Assembly: GCA_965198995.1 (NCBI GenBank)
Contig: CBDAQG010000002.1
Coordinates: forward strand, 2,046,001-2,110,000
DNA: 64,000 nucleotides
Source: CAXMMR01 sp965198995
Lineage (GTDB): Bacteria; Pseudomonadota; Alphaproteobacteria; Acetobacterales; Acetobacteraceae
Direction: 5' to 3'
Positions 39,879 to 48,158 of this stretch are shown one piece after another. The notes beneath the pieces were generated by a model. It saw only the letters and a program-made list of their open reading frames with translations, was not told the DNA's origin and did not search any database. Numbering within the stretch: the first letter of the stretch is position 1; each line of letters begins with the position of its first letter. Made by a program: the position numbers and the translations under genes.

Positions 39879-41390
39879 ATGCGCAAGCGCCTGCACGTCA
39901 TCACCTGGGGCTGCCAGATGAACGTGTACGACAGCGGCCGGATGGCCGACGTCCTGGCTCCGCTCGGCTACGCCCCGGCTGACGGCATCGAGGACGCCGA
40001 CATGGTGATCCTCAACACCTGCCACATCCGCGAGCGCGCCGCCGAGAAGCTGTTCTCCGAGCTTGGCCGCCTGCGCCTGGTCAAGCAGGCCCGCGCCGCA
40101 TCCGGCCAGTCGACGATCCTGGCCGTCGCCGGCTGCGTCGCCCAGGCCGAAGGAGCCGAGATCCTCGCCCGCGCCCCCTATGTCGACATCGTGCTCGGCC
40201 CGCAGACCTATCACCGCCTGCCACAGATGGTTGCCGAGGCGTCGCGCGCCATCGCCGCCGTCGGCGCGTCGCGCGCCATCGCCGCCGCCGGCGCGTCGCA
40301 CGTCCTCACCGCCGCCGGCGCGTCGCGCGCCATCACCGCCGCCGGGGCGTCTCACGCCAGCACCGCCGTGATCGACACCGACTTCCCGGTCGAGAGCAAG
40401 TTCGACCATCTGCCCGAGGCCAGCGCGCCGCCGGGCTTGACCGCCTTCCTCTCCATCCAGGAGGGCTGCGACAAGTTCTGCTCGTTCTGCGTGGTGCCGT
40501 TCACCCGCGGCGCCGAAATGAGCCGTCCGGCCGCCGCGGTGCTGGCCGAAGCGCGCCGCCTGGTCGCCGCCGGCGCCCGCGAGCTCACCCTGCTCGGCCA
40601 GAACGTCAACGCCTGGCACGGCGCCGCCCCGGATCCCGCAAGCGGCGCCACCTGGGGCCTCGGCCGCCTGGTCCACGCCCTGGCCGAAATCCCGGACCTG
40701 CTGCGCATCCGCTACACCACCTCCCACCCGCGCGACATGGGCGCGGACCTGATCGCCGCCCATCGCGACGTCCCGCAACTGATGCCGTTCCTGCATTTGC
40801 CGGTGCAGTCCGGCTCGGATGCGATGCTCGCCCGGATGAACCGCCGCCACACCGCCGACGACTACCGCCGCCTGGTCGACCGCCTGCGCGCCGCCCGCCC
40901 GGACCTCGCCTTGTCGTCGGACTTCATCGTCGGCCATCCCGGCGAGACCGAGGCCGACCACGCCGCCAGCCTCGCCTTGATCCGCGAGGTCGGCTTCGCC
41001 CAGGCCTTCAGCTTCAAATACTCGCCCCGCCCCGGCACGGTCGCCGCCAGCGCGCCGCTGCAGGTCGCCGAGGCGGTCAAGGACGAGCGCCTGCAATCCC
41101 TGCAGGCGCTGCTGCGCGACCAGCAGCACGCCTTCAACCGCGCCTGCGAAGGGCTCACCGTGCCGGTGCTATTCACCGGCCCCGGCCGCCGGCCGAACCA
41201 GGCCGGCGGCCGCTCGCCCTACCTGCAGCCGGTGCACATCGAGCTGCCGCCCGGGCTGCCCGCCGCCGCGCTGGTCGGCCGCGAGACGGCGGTGACGATC
41301 CTCACCGGACACCCCAACTCCCTCTCGGCCACCCTCGATGTCGCGAAGTATGGCCCGGCCAACCATCACCAGGAGAGAGCCTGCGCTTGA
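39879..41390 (+). CDS. miaB: tRNA-2-methylthio-N6-dimethylallyladenosine synthase
   Basis: Radical SAM methylthiotransferase acting on A37 of tRNAs. The N-terminal cluster ligands lie in WGCQMN (Cys12), NTCHIRE and AGCVAQ. The radical SAM cluster is GCDKFCSFC (Cys197, Cys201, Cys204). A TRAM domain lies at the C-terminus (LTVPVLFTGPGR...AVTILTGHPNSL). 503 residues, longer than usual because a 27-bp tandem repeat adds about 44 residues between the two cluster domains. ATG 39879 gives the normal N-terminus; the stop overlaps the phoH start. Confidence 0.95.
   Translation: MRKRLHVITWGCQMNVYDSGRMADVLAPLGYAPADGIEDADMVILNTCHIRERAAEKLFSELGRLRLVKQARAASGQSTILAVAGCVAQAEGAEILARAPYVDIVLGPQTYHRLPQMVAEASRAIAAVGASRAIAAAGASHVLTAAGASRAITAAGASHASTAVIDTDFPVESKFDHLPEASAPPGLTAFLSIQEGCDKFCSFCVVPFTRGAEMSRPAAAVLAEARRLVAAGARELTLLGQNVNAWHGAAPDPASGATWGLGRLVHALAEIPDLLRIRYTTSHPRDMGADLIAAHRDVPQLMPFLHLPVQSGSDAMLARMNRRHTADDYRRLVDRLRAARPDLALSSDFIVGHPGETEADHAASLALIREVGFAQAFSFKYSPRPGTVAASAPLQVAEAVKDERLQSLQALLRDQQHAFNRACEGLTVPVLFTGPGRRPNQAGGRSPYLQPVHIELPPGLPAAALVGRETAVTILTGHPNSLSATLDVAKYGPANHHQERACA
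40239..40370 (+). repeat. In-frame 27-bp tandem repeat within miaB
   Basis: Four full units and one partial unit encoding nine residues each: ASRAIAAVG, ASRAIAAAG, ASHVLTAAG, ASRAITAAG, ASHASTAV. It extends the linker between the UPF0004 and radical SAM domains. Units differ by a few substitutions, so the array is not brand new. Confidence 0.9.
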
Positions 41391-42436
41391 CCGTCCTCGC
41401 CCCGCCCCGGCCCACCAGCCTTGATGCCGCGCCCGGCCGCGCGACCCTGCACTTCGCCGACAACGCCCTGCTCGGGCTGCTGCTCGGCGACCACGACCGC
41501 CACCTGGTCCGCCTCGAGCAGGGTTTTGGCGTGCGCCTGTCCTGCCGCGGCAACCGGGTGGCGATCAGCGGCGACCCCGCCCGCGTCGAGGCGGCCCAGC
41601 AGGCGCTGACCGGCCTCTACCAGCGCCTGCAGAGCGGCCAGAGCGTCCAGCTCGGCGACGTCGACGCGGCGATCCGGATGGCCGAGGCGCCCGACGGCGA
41701 CCCCCGCCTGCCGCTCTCCGACCTGCCGGCGATCCGCACCCGCCGCGGCGCCGTCGGCCCGCGCAGCCCCGGCCAGCACGCCTATATCGACCTGCTCAGC
41801 CGCTCGGAGATGGTGTTCGCCCTCGGCCCGGCCGGCACCGGCAAGACCTACCTCGCCGTCGCCCAGGCCGTCGCCATGCTGCTCGCCGGCCGCGTCGACC
41901 GCATCGTGCTCTCCCGCCCCGCCGTCGAGGCCGGCGAACGCCTCGGCTTCCTGCCCGGCGACCTCAAGGAGAAGGTCGACCCCTATCTGCGCCCGCTTTA
42001 CGACGCGCTCAACGACATGCTGCCCGGCGAGCAGGTGATCCGCCGCATGGGCACCGGCGAGATCGAGGTCGCGCCGCTCGCCTTCATGCGCGGCAGAACA
42101 TTGGCTCACGCCTTCGTCATCCTCGACGAGGCGCAGAACACCACGCCCGCCCAGATGAAGATGTTCCTCACCCGCATGGGCGAGGGCACCCGCATGGTGA
42201 TCACCGGCGACCTCACCCAGATCGACCTGCCTCCTGGCGCCCGCTCCGGCCTGCGCGACGCCATCGACACGGTCGAGGGCGTCGCCGGCATCGGCGTCGC
42301 CCGCTTCGACGTCCGCGACGTCGTGCGCCATCCGCTGGTCGGACGCATCGTCGATGCCTATGATCAGCGCGCGGCGGCCGAGCGGGACACCTCCCGCCAC
42401 AGGACGCGCCCGGAGACCGATGAAACCTCGAAGTAG
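41387..42436 (+). CDS. phoH: PhoH-like ATPase
   Basis: 349 residues with an N-terminal KH-like part (GVRLSCRGNRVAISGDP) and a PhoH P-loop domain: GPAGTGKTY (about 148-156), RPAVEAGERLGFLPGDL and FVILDEAQNTTP. A cytoplasmic ATPase linked to RNA metabolism with YbeY; its precise activity in bacteria is not settled. Start TTG 41387 overlaps the miaB stop and has AGGAGAG upstream at good spacing; no ATG gives a better fit. Confidence 0.92.
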   Translation: MTVLAPPRPTSLDAAPGRATLHFADNALLGLLLGDHDRHLVRLEQGFGVRLSCRGNRVAISGDPARVEAAQQALTGLYQRLQSGQSVQLGDVDAAIRMAEAPDGDPRLPLSDLPAIRTRRGAVGPRSPGQHAYIDLLSRSEMVFALGPAGTGKTYLAVAQAVAMLLAGRVDRIVLSRPAVEAGERLGFLPGDLKEKVDPYLRPLYDALNDMLPGEQVIRRMGTGEIEVAPLAFMRGRTLAHAFVILDEAQNTTPAQMKMFLTRMGEGTRMVITGDLTQIDLPPGARSGLRDAIDTVEGVAGIGVARFDVRDVVRHPLVGRIVDAYDQRAAAERDTSRHRTRPETDETSK

Positions 42437-42938
42437 TCCGACCGCCATCGCCGACCACCGGCTGGCGGACGTCCTGACCGCGGCGGCGCCTGAAATCATC
42501 GTCGAGTGCCGCCTCTGGCGCCGCCTGGTTCCGCAGGCCGAACGCCTCGCGACCCGCGCCGCCACCCTCACCGGCGGCGTCGCCAGCGTGGTTCTGAGCA
42601 GCGACCACGCCGTCCAGCGCCTCAACGCCCGCCATCGCGGCCGCAACAAGCCGACCAACGTGCTGACCTTCGCGCCCAACCCCGGCGAGCCCGGCGGCGA
42701 CATCGTGCTCGCGCTCGGCACCGTGCGCCGCGAGGCCCTCGCCCAGCGCCGCCGCCCCGCCCACCACCTCGCCCACCTGGTGGTGCACGGCGCCCTCCAC
42801 CTCGCCGGCCACGACCATCACGGCCCCGGCGAGGCGCGCCGCATGGAAATGGCCGAGGCCCGGATCCTGCACCGCCTCGGCGTGCCAAACCCCTGGCGAC
42901 CGCCGCTCACCGCCATCCCCCGCCAGGCCGGATCATGA
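42420..42938 (+). CDS. ybeY: Endoribonuclease YbeY
   Basis: Metal-dependent RNase for 16S rRNA 3'-end maturation and ribosome quality control. 172 residues; LNARHRGRNKPTNVLTFAPN and the zinc motif HLVVHGALHLAGHDHH with three His ligands identify it. ATG 42420 lies inside the phoH 3' end (17-base overlap), fitting translational coupling. The stop overlaps the corC start (ATGA). Confidence 0.93.
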   Translation: MKPRSSPTAIADHRLADVLTAAAPEIIVECRLWRRLVPQAERLATRAATLTGGVASVVLSSDHAVQRLNARHRGRNKPTNVLTFAPNPGEPGGDIVLALGTVRREALAQRRRPAHHLAHLVVHGALHLAGHDHHGPGEARRMEMAEARILHRLGVPNPWRPPLTAIPRQAGS

Positions 42939-43840
42939 GCGCCGCCGGCGCGCCCGCCCCCAAGCCGCCGCTGTTCCGCCTGCCCATGATGAGGCCCCTC
43001 GTCGGCCTGCTCGGCCGCCGCCGCCGCGGCAGCGAAGGCCTGCGCCGCTCCATCGCCGAGCTGATGGAGGAGGCCGAAATCCCACACACCGCCGGCCACG
43101 CCCCGGAGCTCGACCGCCAGGAACGCCTGCTGATCGACAACGTCCTGCGCCTCTCCGGCAAGACCGCCGACGACGTGATGATCCCGCGCGCCGACATCGT
43201 CGCCATGCAGGCCGACGTCACCCTTGAGGCCGCGCTCGAGCAGATCCGCCGTGAGGGCCACTCGCGCCTGCCGGTATTCGGCGAGCAGCTCGACGACGTC
43301 CTCGGCATGATCCACATCAAGGACGTCTACAGCTATCGCGGCCGCCCGGAGACCTTCGAGCTCAAGAGCCTGCTGCGCCGCCCGCTGATGGTCGCCCCGC
43401 AAGTCCCGGTGCTCGACCTGCTCCTGCAGATGCGCCAGGCCCGCATGCACCTCGCCCTCGTGGTCGACGAGTACGGCGGCATCGACGGCCTGCTCACCAT
43501 CGAGGACCTCGTCGAGACCATCGTCGGCGACATCGCCGACGAGCACGACGAGGTCGCCGGCTCGATGCTCACCGAGCGCGCCGACGGCACGCTCGACCTT
43601 GACGCCCGGCTGCCCATCACCGAGTTTGAAACCCGCCTCGGTCACCCCCTCGCCCACGACGACGCCGATTTCGACACCGTCGGCGGCCTGGTCTTCACCC
43701 TGGTCGGCCGCGTCCCCGCCCGCGGCGAGGTGATCAGCCACCCGTCGGGAATCGAGTTCCGCGTCCTTGACGCCGACGCCCGCCGCATCCGGCGTTTACG
43801 CGCGCGGCTGCCGACTGCGAACAAGGAAGCGGCAGAGTAG
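42935..43840 (+). CDS. corC: CorC/HlyC family CBS-domain protein
   Basis: 301 residues: a short N-terminal helical part, two CBS domains (about 75-195; VMIPRADIVAMQ, SRLPVFGEQLDDVLGMIHIKD, LALVVDEYGGIDGLLTIEDL) and a C-terminal transporter-associated CorC_HlyC domain (DFDTVGGLVFTLVGRVP). It lacks the DUF21 membrane part, so it is the soluble type linked to magnesium/cobalt efflux. In many relatives lnt follows corC; here a family A pair with a cargo gene does. Confidence 0.92.
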   Translation: MSAAGAPAPKPPLFRLPMMRPLVGLLGRRRRGSEGLRRSIAELMEEAEIPHTAGHAPELDRQERLLIDNVLRLSGKTADDVMIPRADIVAMQADVTLEAALEQIRREGHSRLPVFGEQLDDVLGMIHIKDVYSYRGRPETFELKSLLRRPLMVAPQVPVLDLLLQMRQARMHLALVVDEYGGIDGLLTIEDLVETIVGDIADEHDEVAGSMLTERADGTLDLDARLPITEFETRLGHPLAHDDADFDTVGGLVFTLVGRVPARGEVISHPSGIEFRVLDADARRIRRLRARLPTANKEAAE

Positions 43841-43893
43841 AAAGGCCAGGGCTCTGCCCTGGACCCGCTGGGGCCGTGAGGCCCCAGACCCCT
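43841..43893 (+). repeat. Family A end, paired with 44486-44540
   Basis: AAAGGCCAGGGC-TCT-GCCCTGG and CTGGGGCC-GTGA-GGCCCCAG, ending ACCCCTTAAC. It begins directly after the corC stop codon and points toward the cargo gene at 43911. Confidence 0.87.
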
Positions 43894-43910
43894 TAACTTA
43901 AGAGAATTGC

Positions 43911-44480
43911 ATGGCTCTGGCAGCGGAACACGTGGTCGCCGAATGGATGTTTCGGCAGGGCTTCATGACGGTGCGGGGCGCAAGGCTCGGGAACACCGAG
44001 CTCGATCTACTCGGTGTTCGGCCCAAGGACGGTGGCGTCGAGGGATGGCACGTAGAAGTTCAGGTCAGTTTCAGGCCTGTGGATCACCTGGGGCCAAAAC
44101 TTAAAGAAAAGGAAAAATCGGCGATCTCACAGGACCTGAGTCAGCCCGACGCAAAACGAGCCGTGATCACGAGTAGAGCCGAGAAGTTTGTGGAGAAGAA
44201 GTTTACAAGCGAGAACGTCAACAAGCTGCGCGACAGCTGCTGGCCAGGCATCGAGTGGCGCAGGTTATTCGTCCATGGGCGACTAGTTGCGCATCAGCTG
44301 GAGCTGGAGGTCGTCCAAAGACATATCGAGACGATCTCGTTTGAGGACATCCTTGATCATCTTCTCAAGCGTGATCCAAAAGAAGAGAGGGTTTCGGCGT
44401 CCGCGACGGACATTGCGGAAATCGTAGCGTTCTATGAAGAGCGCGTCCGAAGCACACCGGCTGCGGCGAAGCCTGTCTAA
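43911..44480 (+). CDS. Hypothetical protein with nuclease-like N-terminus, cargo of a family A pair
   Basis: 189 residues, with clearly lower GC than the neighbours. The first ~60 residues (AEHVVAEWMFRQGF, GNTELDLLGV, WHVEVQVSF) recall the PD-(D/E)XK nuclease fold: an N-terminal helix with Glu, an Asp in ELDLLG, then E-x-Q in VEVQ. The Lys of the canonical motif is replaced by Gln, as in some Mrr- or Vsr-like relatives. The C-terminal half is charged and helical (SRAEKFVEKKFTSENVNKL). Flanked by inverted family A ends. Nuclease activity is only a suggestion. Confidence 0.6.
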   Translation: MALAAEHVVAEWMFRQGFMTVRGARLGNTELDLLGVRPKDGGVEGWHVEVQVSFRPVDHLGPKLKEKEKSAISQDLSQPDAKRAVITSRAEKFVEKKFTSENVNKLRDSCWPGIEWRRLFVHGRLVAHQLELEVVQRHIETISFEDILDHLLKRDPKEERVSASATDIAEIVAFYEERVRSTPAAAKPV

Positions 44481-44485
44481 TCTAA

Positions 44486-44540
44486 TGGGGGTCTCGGGCC
44501 TCAGGCCCCAGCGGGTCCAGGGCAGAGCCCCGGCCTTGCT
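44486..44540 (-). repeat. Family A end, inverted partner of 43841-43893
   Basis: GGGCC-TCA-GGCCC hairpin, then CCAGGGC-AGA-GCCCCGG (one mismatch), ending GGCCTTGCTT. It lies between the cargo gene stop and the small membrane protein gene. An in-frame ATG (44485) at its edge could add a repeat-encoded leader to the next protein. Confidence 0.84.
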
Positions 44541-44559
44541 TCTAAAGGACTATGCCCGC

Positions 44560-44895
44560 GTGGGCCATCTCACTCCGATCCTGCTGCTGATCCTGGCCAC
44601 GAGCCTGGAGGCCGGCGGCGACGCCGTCATCCGGATCGGCCTCAAGCCGCATGACCTGGCCGCACGGGTCGGCCTGATGCTGGCTGGCGGCGCGATCCTC
44701 TACGGCTACGGCCTGACGCTCAACCTCGCCCCGCTCGACTGGGGCCGCCTGATCGGCGCCTACGTCGCGACCTTCTTCGTCGTCGCGCAGCTCATCAACC
44801 TGATCGTCTTCAAGACCGCGCCGACCCTGCCGATTGTCGTCGGCGGTCTATTCATCGTCGCCGGCGGCGTGATCATCACCGTCTGGCAACGCTAG
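44560..44895 (+). CDS. Small four-helix membrane protein (DMT/EamA-like)
   Basis: 111 residues from GTG 44560, chosen because AAAGGA sits 10 bases upstream; an in-frame ATG at 44485 would add residues translated from the family A end. Four hydrophobic helices, with LATSLEAGGDAVIRIGL in the first loop region and APLDWGRLIGAYVATFFVVA in the third. This is the size and layout of small multidrug-resistance or half-EamA transporters, which dimerise. No specific substrate can be named. Confidence 0.7.
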   Translation: MGHLTPILLLILATSLEAGGDAVIRIGLKPHDLAARVGLMLAGGAILYGYGLTLNLAPLDWGRLIGAYVATFFVVAQLINLIVFKTAPTLPIVVGGLFIVAGGVIITVWQR

Positions 44896-44973
44896 AGGCG
44901 CACGGGCCGTCCTTGCGACGACCGCGCGTCTCGGACGATGCTCCGCCATGCCTCAAGCGCCCATATAGCCCGG

Positions 44974-45750
44974 ATGGACTTCACCGAGGCTGAGATCCAG
45001 CGCTACTCGCGCCACATCCTGCTCGATGAGATCGGTGGGCTCGGCCAGGCGCGGCTGCGCTCGTCGCGGGTGCTGATCGTCGGCGCCGGCGGCCTGGGCT
45101 GTCCGCTGGCGCTCTACCTCGCCGCGGCGGGCATCGGCACGCTAGGCCTGGTGGATGACGATGTGGTGGAGCTGTCAAACCTGCAGCGCCAGGTCGCCCA
45201 CCGCACCGACGGCCTCGGCCGGCGCAAGGTCGACAGCCTGGCCGACGCCATCGCGGCGCTGAACCCGCTGGTCCGCGTCGAGCGGCATGCGCTGCGCCTG
45301 GACGTCGCCAACGCCGCAGGGCTGGCGCGCCAATACGACCTGGTATGCGACGCGAGCGACAACTTCGCCGCCCGCTACGCCGTGGCCGATGGGTGTCTTG
45401 CGGTCTGTCGCCCGCTCGTCAGCGCCGCCGTGCTGCGCTTCGAGGGGCAGCTCTCGACGTTCAAGCCGCATGCCGGCCCCGAGCACCCCTGCTACCGCTG
45501 CCTCTACCCAGAGCCGCCGCCCGAGGGCACTGTCCCGTCCTGCGCCGAGGCCGGCGTGTTCGGCGCCGTCACCGGCGTGATGGGCACGCTGCAGGCCACC
45601 GAGGTGATCAAGGAGCTGCTTGGCCTGGGCGAGAGCCTGTCCGGCCGGCTGCTGACCTGGGATGCGCTGCAAGCACGCTTTCGTGTAATCCGATTGCATC
45701 CCGATCCGGCCTGCGCAGTATGCCGCCACGGTGGTGCGGAGGCATTGTGA
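44974..45750 (+). CDS. moeB: ThiF/MoeB-type adenylyltransferase
   Basis: Adenylates the C-terminal glycine of a sulfur-carrier protein (MoaD or ThiS) for molybdopterin or thiazole synthesis. 258 residues; ERYSRHILL-like start (IQRYSRHILLDEIG), nucleotide loop GAGGLGCPLA (37-46), DDDVVELSNLQRQ, and two zinc pairs CYRC and CAVC. A Cys in TVPSCAEAGVFG is the usual catalytic/persulfide position. ATG 44974 gives the standard start. It precedes a DsrE-like gene by 3 bases. Confidence 0.9.
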   Translation: MDFTEAEIQRYSRHILLDEIGGLGQARLRSSRVLIVGAGGLGCPLALYLAAAGIGTLGLVDDDVVELSNLQRQVAHRTDGLGRRKVDSLADAIAALNPLVRVERHALRLDVANAAGLARQYDLVCDASDNFAARYAVADGCLAVCRPLVSAAVLRFEGQLSTFKPHAGPEHPCYRCLYPEPPPEGTVPSCAEAGVFGAVTGVMGTLQATEVIKELLGLGESLSGRLLTWDALQARFRVIRLHPDPACAVCRHGGAEAL

Positions 45751-45753
45751 ACC

Positions 45754-46134
45754 ATGACCCATGAACCCCTCGGCATCCTGCTGCTCTCCGGCCTGCACGA
45801 CCGGGCGCACTACGCGCTGGTGATGGCGGCAGGGGCCGCCGCACTGGGCCGCGCCGTCACCCTGTTCGCCGCCAATGCCGGCTGCCGGGCATTGTGCGCC
45901 GACTGGTCGGGGCTCGACGATGTCGGCCGGGACGCGTCGCTGCGCCGGCGCGGCGTCGTCGGGTTAGGCGAGCTGCGCGAGGCGGCGCGCGAGTCCGGCG
46001 TCGCCTTCATCTGCTGCGAATCCGGCCTGCGCGCCGAGGACATCGCCCCCGAGGAGCTCTGGGAGCCGGTGACCGTCGCCGGCGTCGCGACCTTTCTCGA
46101 GGCCGTCGGCAGCGGCCAGATGATCGCGATCTAG
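45754..46134 (+). CDS. DsrE/DsrF-like family protein
   Basis: 126 residues with a Rossmann-like layout: GILLLSGLHDRAHYALVMAAGAAALG, VTLFAANAGCRAL, and ESGVAFICCESGLRAED with adjacent cysteines where DsrE-like sulfurtransferases carry their active-site Cys. Its place 3 bases after moeB suggests a sulfur-relay role in cofactor synthesis, though no partner is proven. Cytoplasmic, no signal peptide. Confidence 0.75.
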   Translation: MTHEPLGILLLSGLHDRAHYALVMAAGAAALGRAVTLFAANAGCRALCADWSGLDDVGRDASLRRRGVVGLGELREAARESGVAFICCESGLRAEDIAPEELWEPVTVAGVATFLEAVGSGQMIAI

Positions 46135-46220
46135 AACCGAATCAGCCTGACTAGACGCAGCCGGGCTGATAAAGCTGGCGCCGCCTTGACGCTGCCGGCC
46201 GCCCTTGGCACCCACGCTGC

Positions 46221-47015
46221 ATGCTCCGTTTCCTCGTGCCGGCCGTGCTCTGCCTCGCCGCCTCGGCCGCCGCCGCGCAGTCCGTGCTACCGCCTGACTG
46301 GAACCGGGCGCTGCGGGTCCATCCGGTGACGCGTCCCGGCCACACCACCTCGCAGCTCGGCCTGCCGGCGCTGCATCACGGCCTGCCGCACCGTCCGCCG
46401 CCGCACCGCGCGGTCATCACCCATCACGCCCCGGAGCGCCGTCCACCACCGCCACACCGGCCGCCGCCGCGACCCGAACCGCATCCCGTCGTGCCCGCCC
46501 GCATGCACCGCCCTGAACCGGCCCCCCCGCCGGTGGTCGTGCCGCCGTCACCCCCACAGCCGCCGCCCGAGCCGCCGAAAGGCACGGTGACCGGCCTGCC
46601 GCTGCCGCGCTTCGCCTCGCTGCGCTCCGACGACGTCAACCTGCGCAGCGGCCCTGGCGCGCGCTACCCGATCGACTGGGTCTACAAGCGCCGCGAGCTG
46701 CCGGTGATGATCGAGCGCGAGTTCGACGTCTGGCGGCTGATCGAGCTGCCGGACGGCACCAAGGGCTGGGTGCACCAGGCGACGCTGACCGGCCGCCGCA
46801 CCTTCGTCGTCACCGGCGCCGACGCGACGCTGCGCGCCAGCGCCAACCCGCAGGCGGACGCGGTGGCGATCCTGCGCGTCGGCGTCGTCGGCCGCATCCG
46901 CGCCTGCGACGCTGCCTCCGACTGGTGCCAGGTGCAGGCCGCGGACGAACGCGGCTGGCTGCTGCGGAGCGCGATCTGGGGCACGGCGCCGGGCGAGGCG
47001 GTGGCGCCGCCGTAA
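46221..47015 (+). CDS. Secreted SH3-domain protein
   Basis: 264 residues: signal peptide 1-19 (LCLAASAAAAQS), a Pro/His-rich linker (about 45-120; repeated PPP and HRP), then two bacterial SH3 modules (about 130-195, VNLRSGPGARYPIDWVYKR...GWVHQATL; about 200-255, ATLRASANPQADAVAIL...GWLLRSAIW). Homologues near ATP- or envelope-related genes bind peptidoglycan or are hypothetical. The linker may span the cell wall. Function not assigned beyond SH3b. Confidence 0.8.
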   Translation: MLRFLVPAVLCLAASAAAAQSVLPPDWNRALRVHPVTRPGHTTSQLGLPALHHGLPHRPPPHRAVITHHAPERRPPPPHRPPPRPEPHPVVPARMHRPEPAPPPVVVPPSPPQPPPEPPKGTVTGLPLPRFASLRSDDVNLRSGPGARYPIDWVYKRRELPVMIEREFDVWRLIELPDGTKGWVHQATLTGRRTFVVTGADATLRASANPQADAVAILRVGVVGRIRACDAASDWCQVQAADERGWLLRSAIWGTAPGEAVAPP

Positions 47016-47019
47016 GGCA

Positions 47020-47127
47020 AGCGCTTCTTTTTTGAGAAAAAGAAGCAAAAAACTTTTGCTCGCGCGGTCGCGGTCTTCTTTCGGATAAAAGTTTTTCGGT
47101 CCTTTTTTTCAAAAAAGGACCGCTTCC
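47020..47127. repeat. Family B element with a compensated GGTCC/GGACC stem
   Basis: Left hairpin GCTTC...GAAGC (loop region GAGAAAA), right hairpin GGTCC...GGACC: both sides of the stem changed together relative to GGTTC/GAACC. A 29-base spacer. It lies between the convergent SH3 and WD40 genes. Confidence 0.87.
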
Positions 47128-47129
47128 TT

Positions 47130-48143
47130 TCAACCTCTAAAGTCAACGACCGCCGCGAACCCAGTCTCAGTCCCGACCGCCAGCCGCGTCCCGTCCGGGC
47201 TCCACGCCAGCGCCGACACGGCGCCGCGTCCCGGCCCCGCGACCCGCAGCAGCTTCTGCTCACCGATCTCGGCCAGGATTACGCTGCCGTCGGCGTGCCC
47301 GGCGGCGACCGTCTCCTGCTCCGGATGGCAGGCGACCCGGGTGACCATCGCGCTGCCGCCGCCGAGCTCGCGCGGCGGCTTGCCCATCGGCCCGCCGCCA
47401 AAGAACGGCCACAGCACGATCACCTCGGCGCCCGAGCTCGCCAGCCATCGCCCGTTGCGGCTGAAGCCGAGCGACGCCGTCTTGGCCGGGTAGCCCGACA
47501 TCCGCATATGCTGCCCATCGGCCAGCCGCCAGCCATGCAGCGCGTTGTCCTGCATGGTGGTCACCACCGCATCGGCGCCCGGATGAATGGCGACCCCGGT
47601 GTGGCTGCCCTTCCACTCGAGCAGCCGCGGCTTGTCCTCCCGCGCGGCGACAAAGCGCAGCGAGGCGCCATTATAGTGCGAGGCGGCCAGCCGCTTGCCC
47701 TTCACGTCGAACGCAAGCCCGGTCACCGTCGTCGCATGCTCGTAGCGCCGCTGCGACCCGCCCGCACCGTCGAACAGCTCGACGCGCTTGCCGGCCGCCG
47801 CCGCGATCAGCCCCGCTCCGCCCCGCCAGCTCGCCACCTGCTCGACCCAGCGCCCGCCAAAGCTCGCGACCTCGCTCGCCGCCCCGTCCGTGCCGGTGCG
47901 CACCAGCCGCCCGTCATCCCCGCCGCTGACGAACCCGCCGGCTGGATGCGCCGCCAGGCACAGCGCACCGCCGTCATGCGCCTCGACCGCCTGGAAGGCC
48001 TCACCAAGCCTCAGCGTCCCATCGCCGAGCGCGAACGCGACCACCCCGCTGGCGTCAAACACGGCGGCGACGACAAAGGCCTCAAGCTCGGCGCTGGTGC
48101 CGCGTGTGCGCAGCACCAGGTCGGCATCGAGCGTCGCGCTCAT
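47130..48143 (-). CDS. WD40-repeat protein, partner of the COG0523 GTPase
   Basis: 337 residues composed of about seven WD40-type blades (for example GAALCLAAHPAGGFVSGGDDGRL, read in parts; VTRVACHPEQETVAAGHADG; VSALAWSPDGTRLAVGTETG). No signal peptide or membrane helix, so a cytoplasmic beta-propeller. It lies 15 bases downstream of the COG0523 GTPase gene on the same strand, a pairing often seen in alphaproteobacteria. Its task there is not known; a scaffold or metal-pathway role is inferred only. Confidence 0.8.
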   Translation of the reverse strand: MSATLDADLVLRTRGTSAELEAFVVAAVFDASGVVAFALGDGTLRLGEAFQAVEAHDGGALCLAAHPAGGFVSGGDDGRLVRTGTDGAASEVASFGGRWVEQVASWRGGAGLIAAAAGKRVELFDGAGGSQRRYEHATTVTGLAFDVKGKRLAASHYNGASLRFVAAREDKPRLLEWKGSHTGVAIHPGADAVVTTMQDNALHGWRLADGQHMRMSGYPAKTASLGFSRNGRWLASSGAEVIVLWPFFGGGPMGKPPRELGGGSAMVTRVACHPEQETVAAGHADGSVILAEIGEQKLLRVAGPGRGAVSALAWSPDGTRLAVGTETGFAAVVDFRG

Positions 48144-48158
48144 CCCGCGGCGTCTCGC

